From contig OX485803.1 of assembly GCA_950295325.1 (NCBI GenBank), forward strand, positions 9,486,001-9,550,000: a stretch of DNA of 64,000 nucleotides. Direction: 5' to 3'. Every line of letters starts with the position of its first letter. The first letter of the stretch is position 1. Positions 11,549-23,243 of the stretch are shown one piece after another. Source of the DNA: Polytrichum commune (Eukaryota; Streptophyta; Polytrichopsida; Polytrichales; Polytrichaceae). Below the pieces are notes generated by a model. The model worked only from the letters and a program-made list of their open reading frames with translations, made no database searches and had not been told where the DNA came from. The position numbers and the translations under genes were made by a program.

Positions 11549-11903
11549 TTGATTTGGAAGAGAGCAGCAGGTGGAGACGAGGGCGATGACATAATGAGCA
11601 GGCATCTCATGGTGAAAAATGCCCCTGGCACACTTGTGTTGCCTTGGCAAATCTTTCATTCGGGGTTGATACGCAAGGGCTCGACAGAGGCTCTTTGTGG
11701 GGGATTGATTAGGTGACACAGGTAGATGTTGTCACTTCGCTTGACTGGATAATAAGAAGCTCGGTCAAAGCTCCGGGTACTCGGTTGGTTGACGAGCGTC
11801 TTGAGGAAAGAGTGAGTTCAAAGAGTCAAGGGGAAAGGCCTTGCAAGCTTGAGGTGAGGAGAAGTGAGGTGCAGTTCAACAAACTAAGTTAAGTTGAGTC
11901 ACC

Positions 11904-13942
11904 ATGCCAGAGACACTCAAGGGACACTCCACCAAGATATGCGAGAAACTTGCAGAGAAGTACTGCGCCAAGTGTGCGGCCACCGGGAGTACCGATTGTC
12001 TTGACCATGGAGGTCTGGAAGAGTACAGTGTGCTTGGGAAGCGGCGGGGAGATGATGTTCTGGACTTTTTCAGCTTTAAGTCGAAGCTCTGGAACAGGCA
12101 GCAGCAGGAGCCTCTCAAGGGCGTGGTTAAGCCCGTTGCTGTTCGCACCAACGCATCTGGCAGTGGAGTTCCTGTCCTTGCCACTCCTCACAACAACGAT
12201 GACAACAGGTTAATCCACCCCTCTAGTTGAGGATTAGGTAGTGTGTGCAGGCTCACAATTTCAGGGGTGATGCCACATGAAGCATCATCGCCCTGAACAA
12301 GGTCTTGTAGTGAATGGTTGGTTCAGTACTCTAGTTGAGGGTTGGTGTCTGCATGCTCACAATTTCAGGGATGCCACATGAAGCATCATCGCCCTGGGAA
12401 GCTGTTGCGGTAAAGGGATTGGTTCATTGCTCTAGTAGAGGGTTAGTGTCTGTAGGCTTAAGAAGGTGTTGTAGTAAAGGGTTGGTTCAGTACTCTAGTT
12501 GAGGGTTAGTGTCTGCAGGTTCACAGTTTCAGGGACGATGGCAAATGAAGCATCATCGCCTTGAAGCAGGTCTTGTGGGTAATGGGTTGGTTCAGTACTC
12601 TAGTTGAGGGTTAGTGTCTGCAGGTTCACAGTTTTAGGGACGATGCCACATGAAGCATCATCGCCCCTGAAAAAGGTCTTGTAGTCAATGGGTTGGCTCA
12701 GTACTCTATTTGAGGGCTAGTTTCTGCAAACTCACAATTTGAGGGATGATGCCACGTGAAGCACCATTGCCCTGAAGAAGGTGCTCTAGTGAAGGGGTTG
12801 GTTCATTTCTCTAGTTTGCGTAGTTGTTCCTTGTGTTCATGTGTTATTCTGAACGATCTGTGAGGATATGGAAGTACCGTTTTGGTTTGGAACATTTTTA
12901 ACTGGTTGTCTTTCTTTGGGATTTCTGCAGTGAGGAACAACCACCTGTCGAAAACTCGAAAATTGCTGAGTCTCCAAAGGAAGAAACTGGTCTGAAAGAA
13001 GGAGGAGTAAGGTACCGAAAGAAATTGGGGAAATGGGTGGTGGAATACAGGCCTTCCAGATTCAAGTGGAAGCTATGGATGGGCACATATATGACTGTGG
13101 AAGAAGGTCGACGGGCATGTGATTGCGCCCGATTCTATGCTGGACAGGAGAAAGGAGGGTTCTACTTCAAAGACTCCCCATCTCTGTTCGAGCAACAAGG
13201 CCCACTGTCGCGCCCTTTTTGTAATGTAAGCAAGGATCTCCGCGATAAATTGTTCAACCAAGAGTTGAAAAGACGAGCCAAGCAAATCATCAAGCAGGAT
13301 AACGAAGCCAAGGTGGCAAGCCAAGGCGGAGGAGGTAAAGGGGGCAGCAACATGAATGAAGCAAAGAGACGAATGAAGCCTGGTATGAAGCGCGCAGATA
13401 GCATCAACCTCAACAACGAGAAGGCATCAAATCCACATGGACCTGCAACAACAACAACAACAACAACTCCAGCCAAAGTGATCATCAACATGGACACAAC
13501 ATCATCTTTGAACCCTAAACCAATCTCCCCCAATCTAGGCTTCGATTCCCCTTCCACTCCACGACCAGCTGATGGACCCTTTGCCAATCTGGGCATCGAT
13601 TCACCTTCCACTTCGAGCCAGGGGAGCTTCCTTAGTAATGGCCTCTTACAAGAAGAGGGACATTCATCAGAACCTCTCGTCTGTGGTGCTTCTCCTCTTA
13701 GCTCGCTTGTCAATGGAATGATTCCAGAATCTGATGTTTTCCAAGACCTTCCTCCTCTGCAGGAGCAACATCCTAACCTCTCTCAGATTGATTGGAGCTA
13801 TCCTTATCCCATTTACGTGCTAGGTGTGACCACAAACTATAATGCTGATACCTATCTTGCAGGCTCTATGAGCATTAGAAGTTCATTGGACACATTTGAT
13901 GACTGCGACGAAGATGTCCAGCTCTGGAACTACGATCGGTGA
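11904..13942 (+). CDS. AP2/ERF-domain transcription factor (divergent)
   Basis: Two coding exons, 11,904-12,208 and 12,931-13,942, joined at AACAG/GTTAAT..CTGCAG/TGAGG, give 438 residues. A TGA lies in frame 9 bases before the ATG. Residues about 126-184 form one AP2-like DNA-binding domain: GVRYRKKLGKWVVEYRP, then WKLWMGTYMTVEEGRRACDCA and FYF. The WLG-type turn is WMG and the YRGVR start is reduced to GVRYR, so it is divergent. Upstream, Cys13, Cys21, Cys24, Cys32 and His35 make a Cys/His-rich N-terminus of possible metal-binding type. After the domain come a basic stretch (about 205-250, likely nuclear localisation), a Thr run from (ACA)n, a repeated NLG(F/I)DSPST motif, and an acidic C-terminus with DVQLWNYD, reminiscent of the LWSY end of CBF/DREB proteins. 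It probably binds DNA in the nucleus; targets are unknown. Confidence 0.85.
12221..12815. repeat. Tandem repeat inside the AP2-like gene intron
   Basis: The 722-bp intron (12,209-12,930) is almost entirely made of about six copies of a 95-115-bp unit (one shortened to about 63 bp). Each has 'ctctagttgagggttagtgtctgcagg', 'cacaatttcaggga', 'gaagcatcatcgcc' and 'ggttggttca'. Unit starts are near 12,221, 12,329, 12,430, 12,493, 12,599, 12,714 and 12,809. The repeated CTGCAGG and TAGTTGAG elements recreate potential splice-acceptor-like sites. Confidence 0.85.
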
Positions 13943-16900
13943 AGAACAATCTGAAGATAGCTGAGACAGTTGGCATTTTGGTTGGCATACCTATCTATCT
14001 GCTTCACCATTCGCGCTAGCCAGGTATCATGTTTTAATTTTTGTCCCCCAGAAGAGTGGCTTAGGAGCGCCAGAACAGGACGGAGACGGTTTTTAGAGAC
14101 TTTGAACTGCAGTTTAGCTTGTATGTAAGAGTTTAAAAGATTGGGTTTGTATCATAGGTTTGCATGATGATGTTCATGACCCATTCAACACCATCAACCA
14201 CCAGTTAAACAAAAACATCAATATCTACACTGTAGGAGGTAGAGACACTAACCATACTAATGAGGGGAAACATATACTGTCATTGTGGCGTCATATGTTC
14301 CAAGTAAACAGATTTGTATAGTAGGTCCTAAACCTTTTCCTGGCTCCGTCTGCTCGCCCTCTGACCTTTCCTATGATGCTGTAATTACTACACTTTTTGT
14401 GTGGCTTGACAAGCAGTACCTTTTAAGCTATGTTTTCTTAATTCTTTTTTTGCAAGGGTTGAGTTGGTATTTCCTTTGTGGCTTCATAGTTGACAGTGGA
14501 GAATACCCATCCGGGGTAGGTCTCATCTTACATCTAAAGTCAGTCATTATGAAACTTTGGTCATACACTATTTCTTCTTGTACATCCAGTGTATAGGTGC
14601 AATCTACACTACAAGATAATAGAGATCGGATCGGTAGGCTTTTCATTTGTGGTTTCATATTTGGGAGTGTAGAATACTCATGCGGTTAGTTGCAGTGTTG
14701 AACTGGTATGGCCTTCACTTTATACTATTTGATACCATTTGGGTACCAACAAATGAGGACTTTCACTTTTTTGATATCGTTAGGAGAAGGGCATCTGAGG
14801 ATATACTTGTGTTTTTATACCATCCGGGTCTGTATATCATCCTAGAACCTTCATACCTAGTAACATCACCCTGGTACCTACGGTGTTAGGATAGCATTGA
14901 CCCAAATGATGACGGGTATATAAAGATCTCTCATCTTGTGCTACCCACAAGTATCAATATTTGATTGGTATTAATAATCTGATATTGATTGGGTAGGTTC
15001 TTTGATTCCATTATTGATATTGTTTTTGATACCATGCACTAACCTATACACTCGTCCAACATTGGTCAGTTGGTTGTGTCTTACATCTATCTTACAAGTA
15101 AGCAGAATACAATTCGTATCAGTTCATGACAGTGAGTCACTGTAAAGCTTTTGTTTTTGTAGGAAAACCTTCACATTGCAGACATTCATAGCCCTGAAAA
15201 TATCTTCTTTTGTACATCAAATAAATATATACAATTTACACTACATGATAACATCGATTGGATTGCAAGTAAGCCACCCCCATATACCGAATTTTTTTGC
15301 TGGGTCGTTGTGCTGGGTAGCGTGATGAAAATCTCCTTTGGCTGAACATGAATCTGCCGTAAATTGTACACAGGTCTTGCCTCTTGAGACATTGGCCACA
15401 TCATCAGGCAACAGATGTGCCTCGATTAAGACCATTTATTGATAAAAGCAGACCACTAGGCGTCCTATGATGGAAGTTCTCAGCTGTTTATTAGGAATTA
15501 GACAGTCAACGCAACATTGTAATTTTAACATGTCCGTCCATTTTCCCGATACATCAACCAAAGTGTGATGACTTGATGTTCCCTTCTTTCTACAAGTTTG
15601 ATATAGGCCTGTCTGGGCTGAATTGCATACATGGAGATTCCTTAATGATGCTTATTGTAAGATAAAACTTCATGGGATTGAGTCTGGTTTACCATGCAAT
15701 ACACTTGAGATGGCACCTGTTTCAAATTTCCAGGGCCACTACACCAAATTTCCTGGGGTAATATTCAGGACCTCCTACTGGCTCCGAAGAATTCTCTAAG
15801 AATGCAAGCATAGTTTGTTGAAAGCAGTAATTTATATTAAGGGATTAAGAACCACAACATTTGTATAATGAAATATGAAGCTCACTTCTGAAAGAATAGT
15901 AGCACATACTGCAGTTGGCCACCCCATGTATGCAATCACAACTCTGCAACCTTTCCAAGCACTTTGAGAGTTAATCACATTTTCATGATGTTATGTGTTT
16001 TAGGGATCAGTGAATGGTGATTCGGCTAATCTGGATACTTATCTTTATCGGACACCTATATTTGAGTGGTGTGTGTCTCACCCCCTCTAATTAATAGCGT
16101 ATGAATACTTGTGAAAGTAGAAGGCATTACCTAAAATATTACAAAATATATATACTAAATCAGCACACTAATTTAAGTGTCATTTTAGAATGACAAAGAC
16201 AATTTCAAATGGTAAGTCACAAAAATTATAACCTCAATGTTAATGAGGGGTTTGTAATTTTTTTGACCTCCAAGTTAATTATGTGCTTCATTGATGGTTT
16301 CACTTCCAGAATGAAATCTCAATCAATTGCTTATTTACTAATTGGAAGTGCACAGACATATTGGATTTTAGACCTTGAAGATGAAGTGCACTCAATATGA
16401 GATTTGTAATCGAGTGGCCTTCAAGAATGCAAGGGAAATGTTTTTTTCAAAGTTGGGTGGGGCGGGCATCGATTTTCGATCAGGTTCAAAAATTTCTTGA
16501 GAGGGCTGCCACAGCCCGGATCTGACACCTCCGAAAGTTCGTGAGGGGTGTTTAACATCCTCCGTGATGAGATGTGCATCCACGAATGGACATCATAAAA
16601 GTGTTAGCAGCAGCCCTTTAATTGCAAATTTTGATATATTGATGCAACCACACACCAATCAAATACAGGAGTCCGATTAAGGAAAGTGACTGAAAACACC
16701 CACATATCTTAGGCTCAAGGCAATTGACACACCCTTGAATTGATCCATGCCATGCGCTGGTGGTGGCACATGTCCAGCTCAATTTGCCACTGGCAATGCA
16801 ATGAAGATGACATAACTGATGAGCCCTGGCCTCCTTACTAACAATCATCTCCATGCCTACAAACTTTGAGTAGTATCAAACTTCACATGTACATAATCGA

Positions 16901-17632
16901 TACATGGGGAAGAACCACCAAGTGAAGCGGATTGAGCAAGGCAAGGAGTCATACGGAGAGGAAACTGTCAGAATAACATGAAGAGCAACGAAGAGAAGTT
17001 TGAAGCAACAACGAAGGAGGAGTTACTACAAACGATTTCTTAACTACTTGATTAGTTGGAGACGTGCATACGGTTACTTAAGAGGATAATTGGCTACTTG
17101 AAGAAAATATATAACTAGCCACTTGGAGTAAAAGACCATTAGTCTACTCATAGGAAAAATAAATAACTAGCTACTTGGAGAAGAAAAGATAACTTGTTAC
17201 TTGGCTTCTTGTTACTTGGAACTTAGATGCCTAGCGCGACATTGGTGAAATGGAACTCATTCGACACTTAGAACATGGAAAGCTACTTGGTGCTACCTCA
17301 TGGCGAAAGAAGTAGCAATGCTCGAGCTTAAGAGACAACTATGGTACATGAAGAATTCTCACACACGGAGGGAGTTCAATACAACCAAGTTAAATGGTTG
17401 AGAGTAACATATGAGTTGGAGGGACCACTTGAAGAAATGTTACCGAAGGAGGAACCTATCTCAATGAAGAGCCTTCAAGTGAGATCAGAAGTTCCACTAT
17501 TAAAACTACAAGGTAGAGGAACTTCTGAAAGACCTCTCAGACACCAACATAATACAAGAAGAAGCCATCTACGAAGGCTTGAAGGAGAATGATACGTTGT
17601 CAACGAGGAGAATAGGTAGTTTAGTCATCTTA
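13943..17632. other. Downstream of AP2-like gene; no further gene supported
   Basis: The first 200-300 bases are probably the 3' untranslated region. A stretch around 14,550-14,700 recurs imperfectly at 15,190-15,290 ('cttgtacat..caat.tacactacaagataa'). A segment at 17,030-17,230 is rich in 'acttgg' copies. Open frames (such as 14,285-14,596 and 17,341-17,592) match no family I recognise. Confidence 0.4.
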
Positions 17633-19027
17633 GGGCCGGTTTACACTATGGACCACGAAGTCGGACCAAGGCGTTGTAAGAGCGATGATTGGCTGTTGAA
17701 CTTGTCCCAAGACCACTTACACTAAGGAAAAAATGGCAGAGGGACAATGGAGGTCGAAGTCATCAAAACACAATTTTCAAGGCTTAACAAATGCACTGAC
17801 ATGGTCCAATGGGTTTTGCGGTGAGAGAGACAAGAAAGATGGTTTGGAAGGAAAAGGGAGGGGCCCATGGCAGAGATATGCCACTTAAATGTTTTTTTTA
17901 ATGAGATTTTTTTGGAGGCATTATATACAAGTCTTCCCATAGGGAAAGCTCACAAGGCACACATTTCAGTATCTTGAGAAGCATATCATAGCCCATGAGA
18001 CATATCATTTCTTCCATGCTCTACCCCTTAAACTTGCTCCTGCATGTTTCATCAAACAATGTGGGACATCTAGAAATCAAGAACTTGAGTGCATTTTTGT
18101 TTTTTTGTTTTTTTGTCTACCAACTGAAAGGTTTGAAATTTGGGGGCTTGTAATATACCGTTGGAAAGGTCTTGAAAATACCTTTCCCATGGTATATTGC
18201 ACACCCCAAAATAATTTAAAATTACAGTTGAAAAAAAAATGTAGTCGTCTAGCGACTGCAGATCATGGTGGTCAAAAGAACCGCAATGGGAAAATGATTG
18301 TGGTTCTGTTTGTATATTTTTCTACTACACTAAATAGGATATTTAGTGTTTAATACACTAAATATCAATGCATACACTAAATATCAATAACCTTATGAAA
18401 GTAAGTAACATTAAATGTAAACTCAAACACTAAATATCAACTATGGTAATGTGTGGAAGTTACATGTTTTAATTTAGTGTTCGTAAGGATATGAAAAAAA
18501 AATAACAATGATAAAAGGAGAATTCCAACATACCTTCTAGCAAATCTTCTACCACTAATTATCAAAGAGTTGAAAATTAGTGTTGAGCAAGGTATGGTGG
18601 TAACAACATCAAATTTTAACAAACACTAAATATCCTATTTAGTGTAGTGACAACACAAGGTACATGTCACATGTACAAATCAAATCGCTCATTTTTTTAA
18701 TAAAAATTGTTGTGAGAAGATTTGCAAGCCACATCTTCGACACATTCAACAAGAAGTGAAGACAAGTGGAGCCCAAGAGAATGGTCAAGCTTGATTGTTT
18801 TTCAAAATTGCCCTTTTTGGGCATGTATTAAAAAAAATCAGCACATTCACTTTTGGGTGCAAGGTCATTCTTCTTGGTCCACATTCGGTTCACACCTAGT
18901 GAGGGGCCCAAGGCTTCCAAAACTAATTTTTCAAGAAGTCGGACCATGAAAGTTGGACCATGAACTCGGACCTTGAAAAGGCCCTCTTCCACGGTCCGAC
19001 TTCATGGTCCATAGTGTAAACTGGCCC
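17633..19027. mobile_element. Non-autonomous PIF/Harbinger derivative (family C)
   Basis: The ends GGGCCGGTTTACACTATGG and complement of GGGCCAGTTTACACTATGG are flanked by TTA on both sides (17,630-17,632 and 19,028-19,030). The left 250 bp matches the left end of the autonomous element at 25,223, and the right 350 bp (from about 18,680) matches its right end, including the 'ctgccctttttgggc' and 'cacattcggtt.acacctagtgaggggccca' blocks. Both genes are gone. A separate MITE is inserted at 18,325-18,647. It is a clear deletion derivative of that lineage. Confidence 0.85.
18325..18647. mobile_element. Family-E MITE nested in the Harbinger derivative
   Basis: CTACACTAAATAGGATATTT opens the element and its exact complement closes it, giving inverted ends of about 27 bp. 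The interior repeats 'cactaaatatcaa' several times. It is non-coding. A target duplication is not obvious. Confidence 0.7.
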
Positions 19028-19406
19028 TTAATCCGGCCTGTCAACGCTCTCAGTCACTACGATATGGTCGACCTGAGAAACAAGTAGAGGTAGTTGAGCT
19101 TCTTCTACATTCCTCACTTCAATAATGCATAGAAAATTCCGTATGAGCTCCGAAACTCATGAGGTCGATGGCTATGGCCTCGATTTGGATTTGGTTATAC
19201 GTCTCATCCTAAGTACAAGTTTCACATCCTATGGGCTAGTCGGGACGAAGTAACCATTGTAGACCCATTTACTTTAGCTTGCCGGAAGTGATTGGGTGAC
19301 TAGGGTACCCTGGAATCAATAAGTTTGTGGAAGCCAAAGTGTGGTATATATGAGGAGAGTGTTGCAGCGGCAGAGTTTTCAAGAGCTGCACAAAACCTTC
19401 AACGTA
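19028..19406. other. Intergenic, no gene seen
   Basis: Nothing recognised between the Harbinger derivative and the next MITE. Confidence 0.4.
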
Positions 19407-19906
19407 GGGCCACTTCACACATGAGACTGAGAGCCCGTGACCATCACACTTCAAGCACTCTCATTGGTGGAAAAGCCGGAGCCAATCCAAGTTCGCTTCA
19501 CACTACGCTTGAGGGACCAACGGAGTATGTGAATGCAAGATGCATGTAAATATCTACATGGATTCCTACATGGCATCGAATGGATCATGTTTCATGGTCA
19601 CTTGGATTATCTTCAAAACCCACCTCTTGGAGGTAGGCCTAACACTAAACCGAGAGACCACGGCACTCCGAACACTCACAACCGTTGATTTATCCTATTT
19701 TACCGTGTGTGAGGACCCGCACGAATAGAAATTCATTCAAATAGCATTTGGTTGAGGGCCCGGTCACATATGACTTCACACTACACTTGAGGATCCGTGA
19801 CCACACTACATGATTTTGGAGGTGCGTTGGGAGGGCCTTTGGACGCGTCCTTTTGGGCTCTCACAATTTCATGGTCACGGCTCTTGGCTCGTGTGTGAAG
19901 TGGCCC
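19407..19906. mobile_element. Family-A MITE, copy 1
   Basis: 500 bp with inverted ends GGGCCACTTCACACATGAG and complement of GGGCCACTTCACACACGAG. Flanks are GTA and TTA, a TWA-type 3-bp site with one mismatch. Two arms of about 245 bp each repeat near-palindromically ('tcacactacgcttgaggga' against 'tcacactacacttgagga'). Short open frames inside are not genes. Confidence 0.8.
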
Positions 19907-20633
19907 TTATTAGTCCAGGATGTTAGGGCCGATCCTATCCATTCCCATGTGGCTGCCTACATTACAGTAGCCCAGGATTGGACCTAAAGGCATGAGATCC
20001 ATCAATTGAATAATCTAGGGTTCTGGGTTTTAGGGATGCTTTGTTTTTCAAGGATAATAAGAAGTCAACTTGTGAAACAAGGAACAAAAAAAGTAGCCTG
20101 CTTGGCCCAGCTGCGAATCTCTTCCACCTGGGCCATCACTTTTCGATGAGGAAGTGAAGCCAGAAATTCCCTTGCACACGAAAGTTCGGGTCGAGCTTGC
20201 AAGTTTAGGGAGTTTGATACTCGGAGTTGACAAGCATTCATTACAACCTTGACGTATTGAAAGATTGATCACTTATATATCTTCGAGCTCTCAATAGTTT
20301 GAGCCAAGTGTAAAGTGGCATGGTCATGATCAAAGTGAGATATTGAGGGGGGAGTGAGTGATACGAAACAAACGGAGCGTTCATGACGAGCCAAAGCATG
20401 TGTCAAAGTTAAGAAATAAGAACTCGAGGTCTTCTCATTCTTGAGTTACTTCCATAAAGAACCACCCTCCCCGGTTCACTTTATCTTCACAAATTTTAGG
20501 TAAAAATAAAACAAATTTACTTTACATAGGTTCCACATTGTGTCCTTAGCTGCCTTGAAGACGAGGTGATAATCGTCGGTGGCTGACTTGAATTATAGGT
20601 TCTTAGGCACAACCACCGAAGGTACCTAAGGGA
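19907..20633. other. Intergenic, no gene seen
   Basis: No open frame of known family, RNA gene or repeat copy recognised. Confidence 0.4.
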
Positions 20634-20908
20634 GCTACACTAAATCTTGTATTAAGTGTCATTTGGTGGTTTATGTCAATGTGGTCGATTTTATGATGAC
20701 ACTTTTAATGGATAATTTTACAAGTATTGTCATCGTAGCCTACATTTATGTATTGAAATGTTTACGAAGTTTGGTATATTCGGCATCCTAACAATTTTGT
20801 AATGAGATATCGTCATGGATGATTGAAATTTGGTTCATAAGTGAAAATCATTACATTATTGTAAATCTATAATGTCATGAACTTTTTTTTTACAATAACT
20901 GGCATTTA

Positions 20909-21410
20909 GGGCCACTTCACAAACGAGATTGAGAGCCCATGACCATTAAACTTCAAGCACTCTCGTTGGTGGAAAAGGCGGAGCCGGTCCAAGTTCGCTT
21001 CACACTATGCTCGAGGGACCCACAGAGTGTGTGGATGCAAGATGGATGTAAAGTCTACATGGATTCCTACATGGCATCATATGGATCATGTTTCATGGTC
21101 ACTTGGATTATTTCCAAAAACCACCCTTTAGAGGTAGGCCTAACACAAAACCAGGAGACCATGGCACTCCGAACACTCACAACCGTTAATTTATTCTATT
21201 GTACCATGTGTGAAGACCGGCATGAATAGACATCCATTGAAATAGCATTTGGTTGAGGGCCCGGCTACATATGGCTTCACACTACACTTGAGGGTCCGTG
21301 ACCACACTACATGATTTTGGAGGTGTCTTGGGACGGCCTTTGGACACTTTTCTTTTGGGCTCCCACAATTTCATGGTCACAGCTCTTGGCTAGTGTGTGT
21401 GAAGTGGCCC
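20909..21410. mobile_element. Family-A MITE, copy 2 (nested)
   Basis: 502 bp, inverted ends GGGCCACTTCACAAACGAG and complement of GGGCCACTTCACACACACTAG, with TTA on both sides (20,906-20,908 and 21,411-21,413). It sits inside the family-E element. Interior collinear with 19,407-19,906. Confidence 0.85.
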
Positions 21411-21451
21411 TTAGTGTTAGTGCCACTACACATGCAATACGTTTATAATAA

Positions 21452-21988
21452 GGGCCGCTTTACACCTAGAGGTTGGGCTAATTCGTTGTGTAAGAGGCTT
21501 GAAATCCTCACTTGTGATTGGTCAAAAGGCTGAAATTGGCCCCAACCCCTTTACGCCTAGAAGCCGGGCCGATTTGGTGGTATGAATTTTTTAAATCAAA
21601 AAATGCATGGTTTGACACCGCCCGAGCTCATTGAATTGGGTGCACCCACTTTGGAAGCCCAATTCTCGGCCTTGGCGCCAATGTCAAATTTCAATCATTG
21701 AAAAAAAATTAAATATGATTTATTTTTTTAGCGAACCATGTCCATTAAATTATGTGAAAACATGAACTGCTCTATACTAGATTATGCTAAATCCGTTGGA
21801 TTATACTAGATTTATTGAATCGGCCTAGCTTCTTGGCCCTGAGGCCTTTACATATGGAAAAATTGGCCCCCATTCTAATCTTATAATAATGTGTAGTTGA
21901 GGCCGGCCCCCAACCCAAAAGGGGCTGAAATTTCATGCAATCGGCCTCAAGGGAAATTGGCCCAGCCTCTAGTGGTGTAAAGCGGCCC
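21452..21988. mobile_element. Family-B MITE, copy 1 (nested)
   Basis: 537 bp, ends GGGCCGCTTTACACCTAGAG and complement of a closely similar right end, with TAA on both sides (21,449-21,451 and 21,989-21,991). The left-terminal motif is repeated about 100 bp inwards ('ccctttacgcctagaagccgg'). Exactly the same length as the copy at 29,123. Confidence 0.85.
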
Positions 21989-22046
21989 TAAGTATGGAGC
22001 AAGGCAAATGGAATTGGGGACACTAAACACACCACTAGTGTAGTGT

Positions 22047-22870
22047 ACTCTAAACTGCTATCCTGGCTGCCACTAGTGGGCATACTGTAGTTGGACCATT
22101 AGCAAAACACTTACTTAGGAGTTTGATTTCCAAAACTAACCGGCGCCTTTGCAAGTTAATGGGAACCAGCTATGGATGGAGGCTCAGGTGACGTGCACAA
22201 AGCCACTTGTGCCACCCAATGGTATTGCTGACTCAGCCCCTTTTATTTGCACAGTTGGCAGCCATTGGTTCCACTCCACGTCACAGCGGCCATGTTGATC
22301 ATCGACTCAGTGAAGGAACATGGGTCCCAAGCCCTAATCCCCACTTCACTCGAGGGTCGATCCATGCAATCTCCACCGTTGAGAGCGTGCGAAAGGGGAC
22401 TTACCATTTCACACGGGGGGTCCCAAGTCATGAGTTCCAAGTATGACATGGATGTCCACATGGCAACATGTTTTGGAGGTGAAGCTCAAGGCTCGTGTGA
22501 TGAGAGTTGGGTTGAACAAAACAGCTAGACCCCCCAATTCTCGACACAAGTTCCGAGATTTTTTGCATATAATAATTGAGATGTGGTTTTTCCCCTGGTT
22601 GTGACCATGCTTTAATGATTTCTTGAGACTCAAAAGTGGGGACAAGTTGCTGACATGAGTAAGACTTGGGACTTGAGACTTGAGACCCCAATAACTCTAA
22701 CTTATAGGCATACGAGAAAGAGATTGTTGTAGCCATTACGAACCAAACAAGAAATTGAGTGTGTGAGAGGGGCCCATTTTAAGGGAGGCGATTTGAAGGG
22801 TCCATGCATAAAATATTATGCATTGAAGGTGGCCCCACATTGTATGTATTAGGTCCGTAGAACCGGCTAG
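22047..22870. other. Intergenic, no gene seen
   Basis: Several overlapping open frames on both strands at 22,207-22,736 cancel one another and match no family. Nothing else recognised. Confidence 0.4.
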
Positions 22871-22916
22871 GGGTTTGTGGCGTCGACCTAAACTCATCCA
22901 TTGCAAAGGGGGAATG
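22871..22916. repeat. Solitary end of Mutator-like MITE family D
   Basis: The segment GGCTAGGGGTTTGTGGCGTC followed by 'aaactcatccattgc' matches the terminal repeats of the elements at 33,515 and 36,651. No partner end is visible, so it is a fragment. Confidence 0.5.
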
Positions 22917-22949
22917 TAGCGAATTATAATATGTCATGTAAATCACTAC

Positions 22950-23225
22950 TTTATGACAAGTAGACTTCTAATTCCTTGTAAAGTTTTTGGGGGATTATAG
23001 ATTTACAGTGTTGCAATCATTGTCACTTACCAAGCAACTTTTCCATGCGAATATCATCCATCCATGACAATATATCATCACAAGTTGTTGACAAGTGGAG
23101 AAGGTGGGGTTTGGCCAACGGATGAAACTCATCCACCATCCATGATAGTATTTGGTCACTTATCCGAAAAGTGACCACAGTGACGTTAAATACCACGTGG
23201 CACTGAATACCATATTTAGAGTAGT
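22950..23225 (-). mobile_element. Family-E MITE, inverted truncated copy
   Basis: It is the reverse complement of the 7,874-8,160 segment, sharing 'ccttgtaaagtttttgggggatta', 'catccatccatgacaata' and 'ggccaacggatgaaactcatcc' blocks. It ends with 'ctgaataccatatttagagtag'. The other end is eroded. Confidence 0.65.
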
Positions 23226-23243
23226 AATGTTATGTGGGGGGAG

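Larger units (their letters stand above)
10011..11903 (+). promoter_or_regulatory. Upstream region and probable 5' leader of the AP2-like gene
   Basis: No protein gene is supported here. It holds (GT)n at about 10,330, (GA)n at 10,353-10,389 and (GGAA)n at 11,517-11,548. Such pyrimidine/purine repeats are common near plant transcription starts. Two possible donor sites (AG/GTATGTGC near 10,553 and 10,614) could begin leader introns. I cannot place the transcription start or a TATA box with confidence. Confidence 0.35.
20634..22046 (+). mobile_element. Family-E MITE split by two nested insertions
   Basis: The left part (20,634-20,908) starts GCTACACTAAATCTTGTATT and matches 7,874-8,160. It is interrupted by a family-A element, continues for 40 bp (21,411-21,451, 'agtgttagtgccactacacatg'), is interrupted again by a family-B element, and ends at 21,989-22,046 with an inverted end. 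Removing both inserts with one copy of each duplicated target gives a continuous sequence collinear with the unbroken copy at 7,874-8,251. Confidence 0.75.

Noticed and set aside
13162-13713. 183-codon minus-strand open frame
   Set aside because: Antisense shadow of the AP2-like gene's second exon; its valine run is the complement of the (ACA)n tract.
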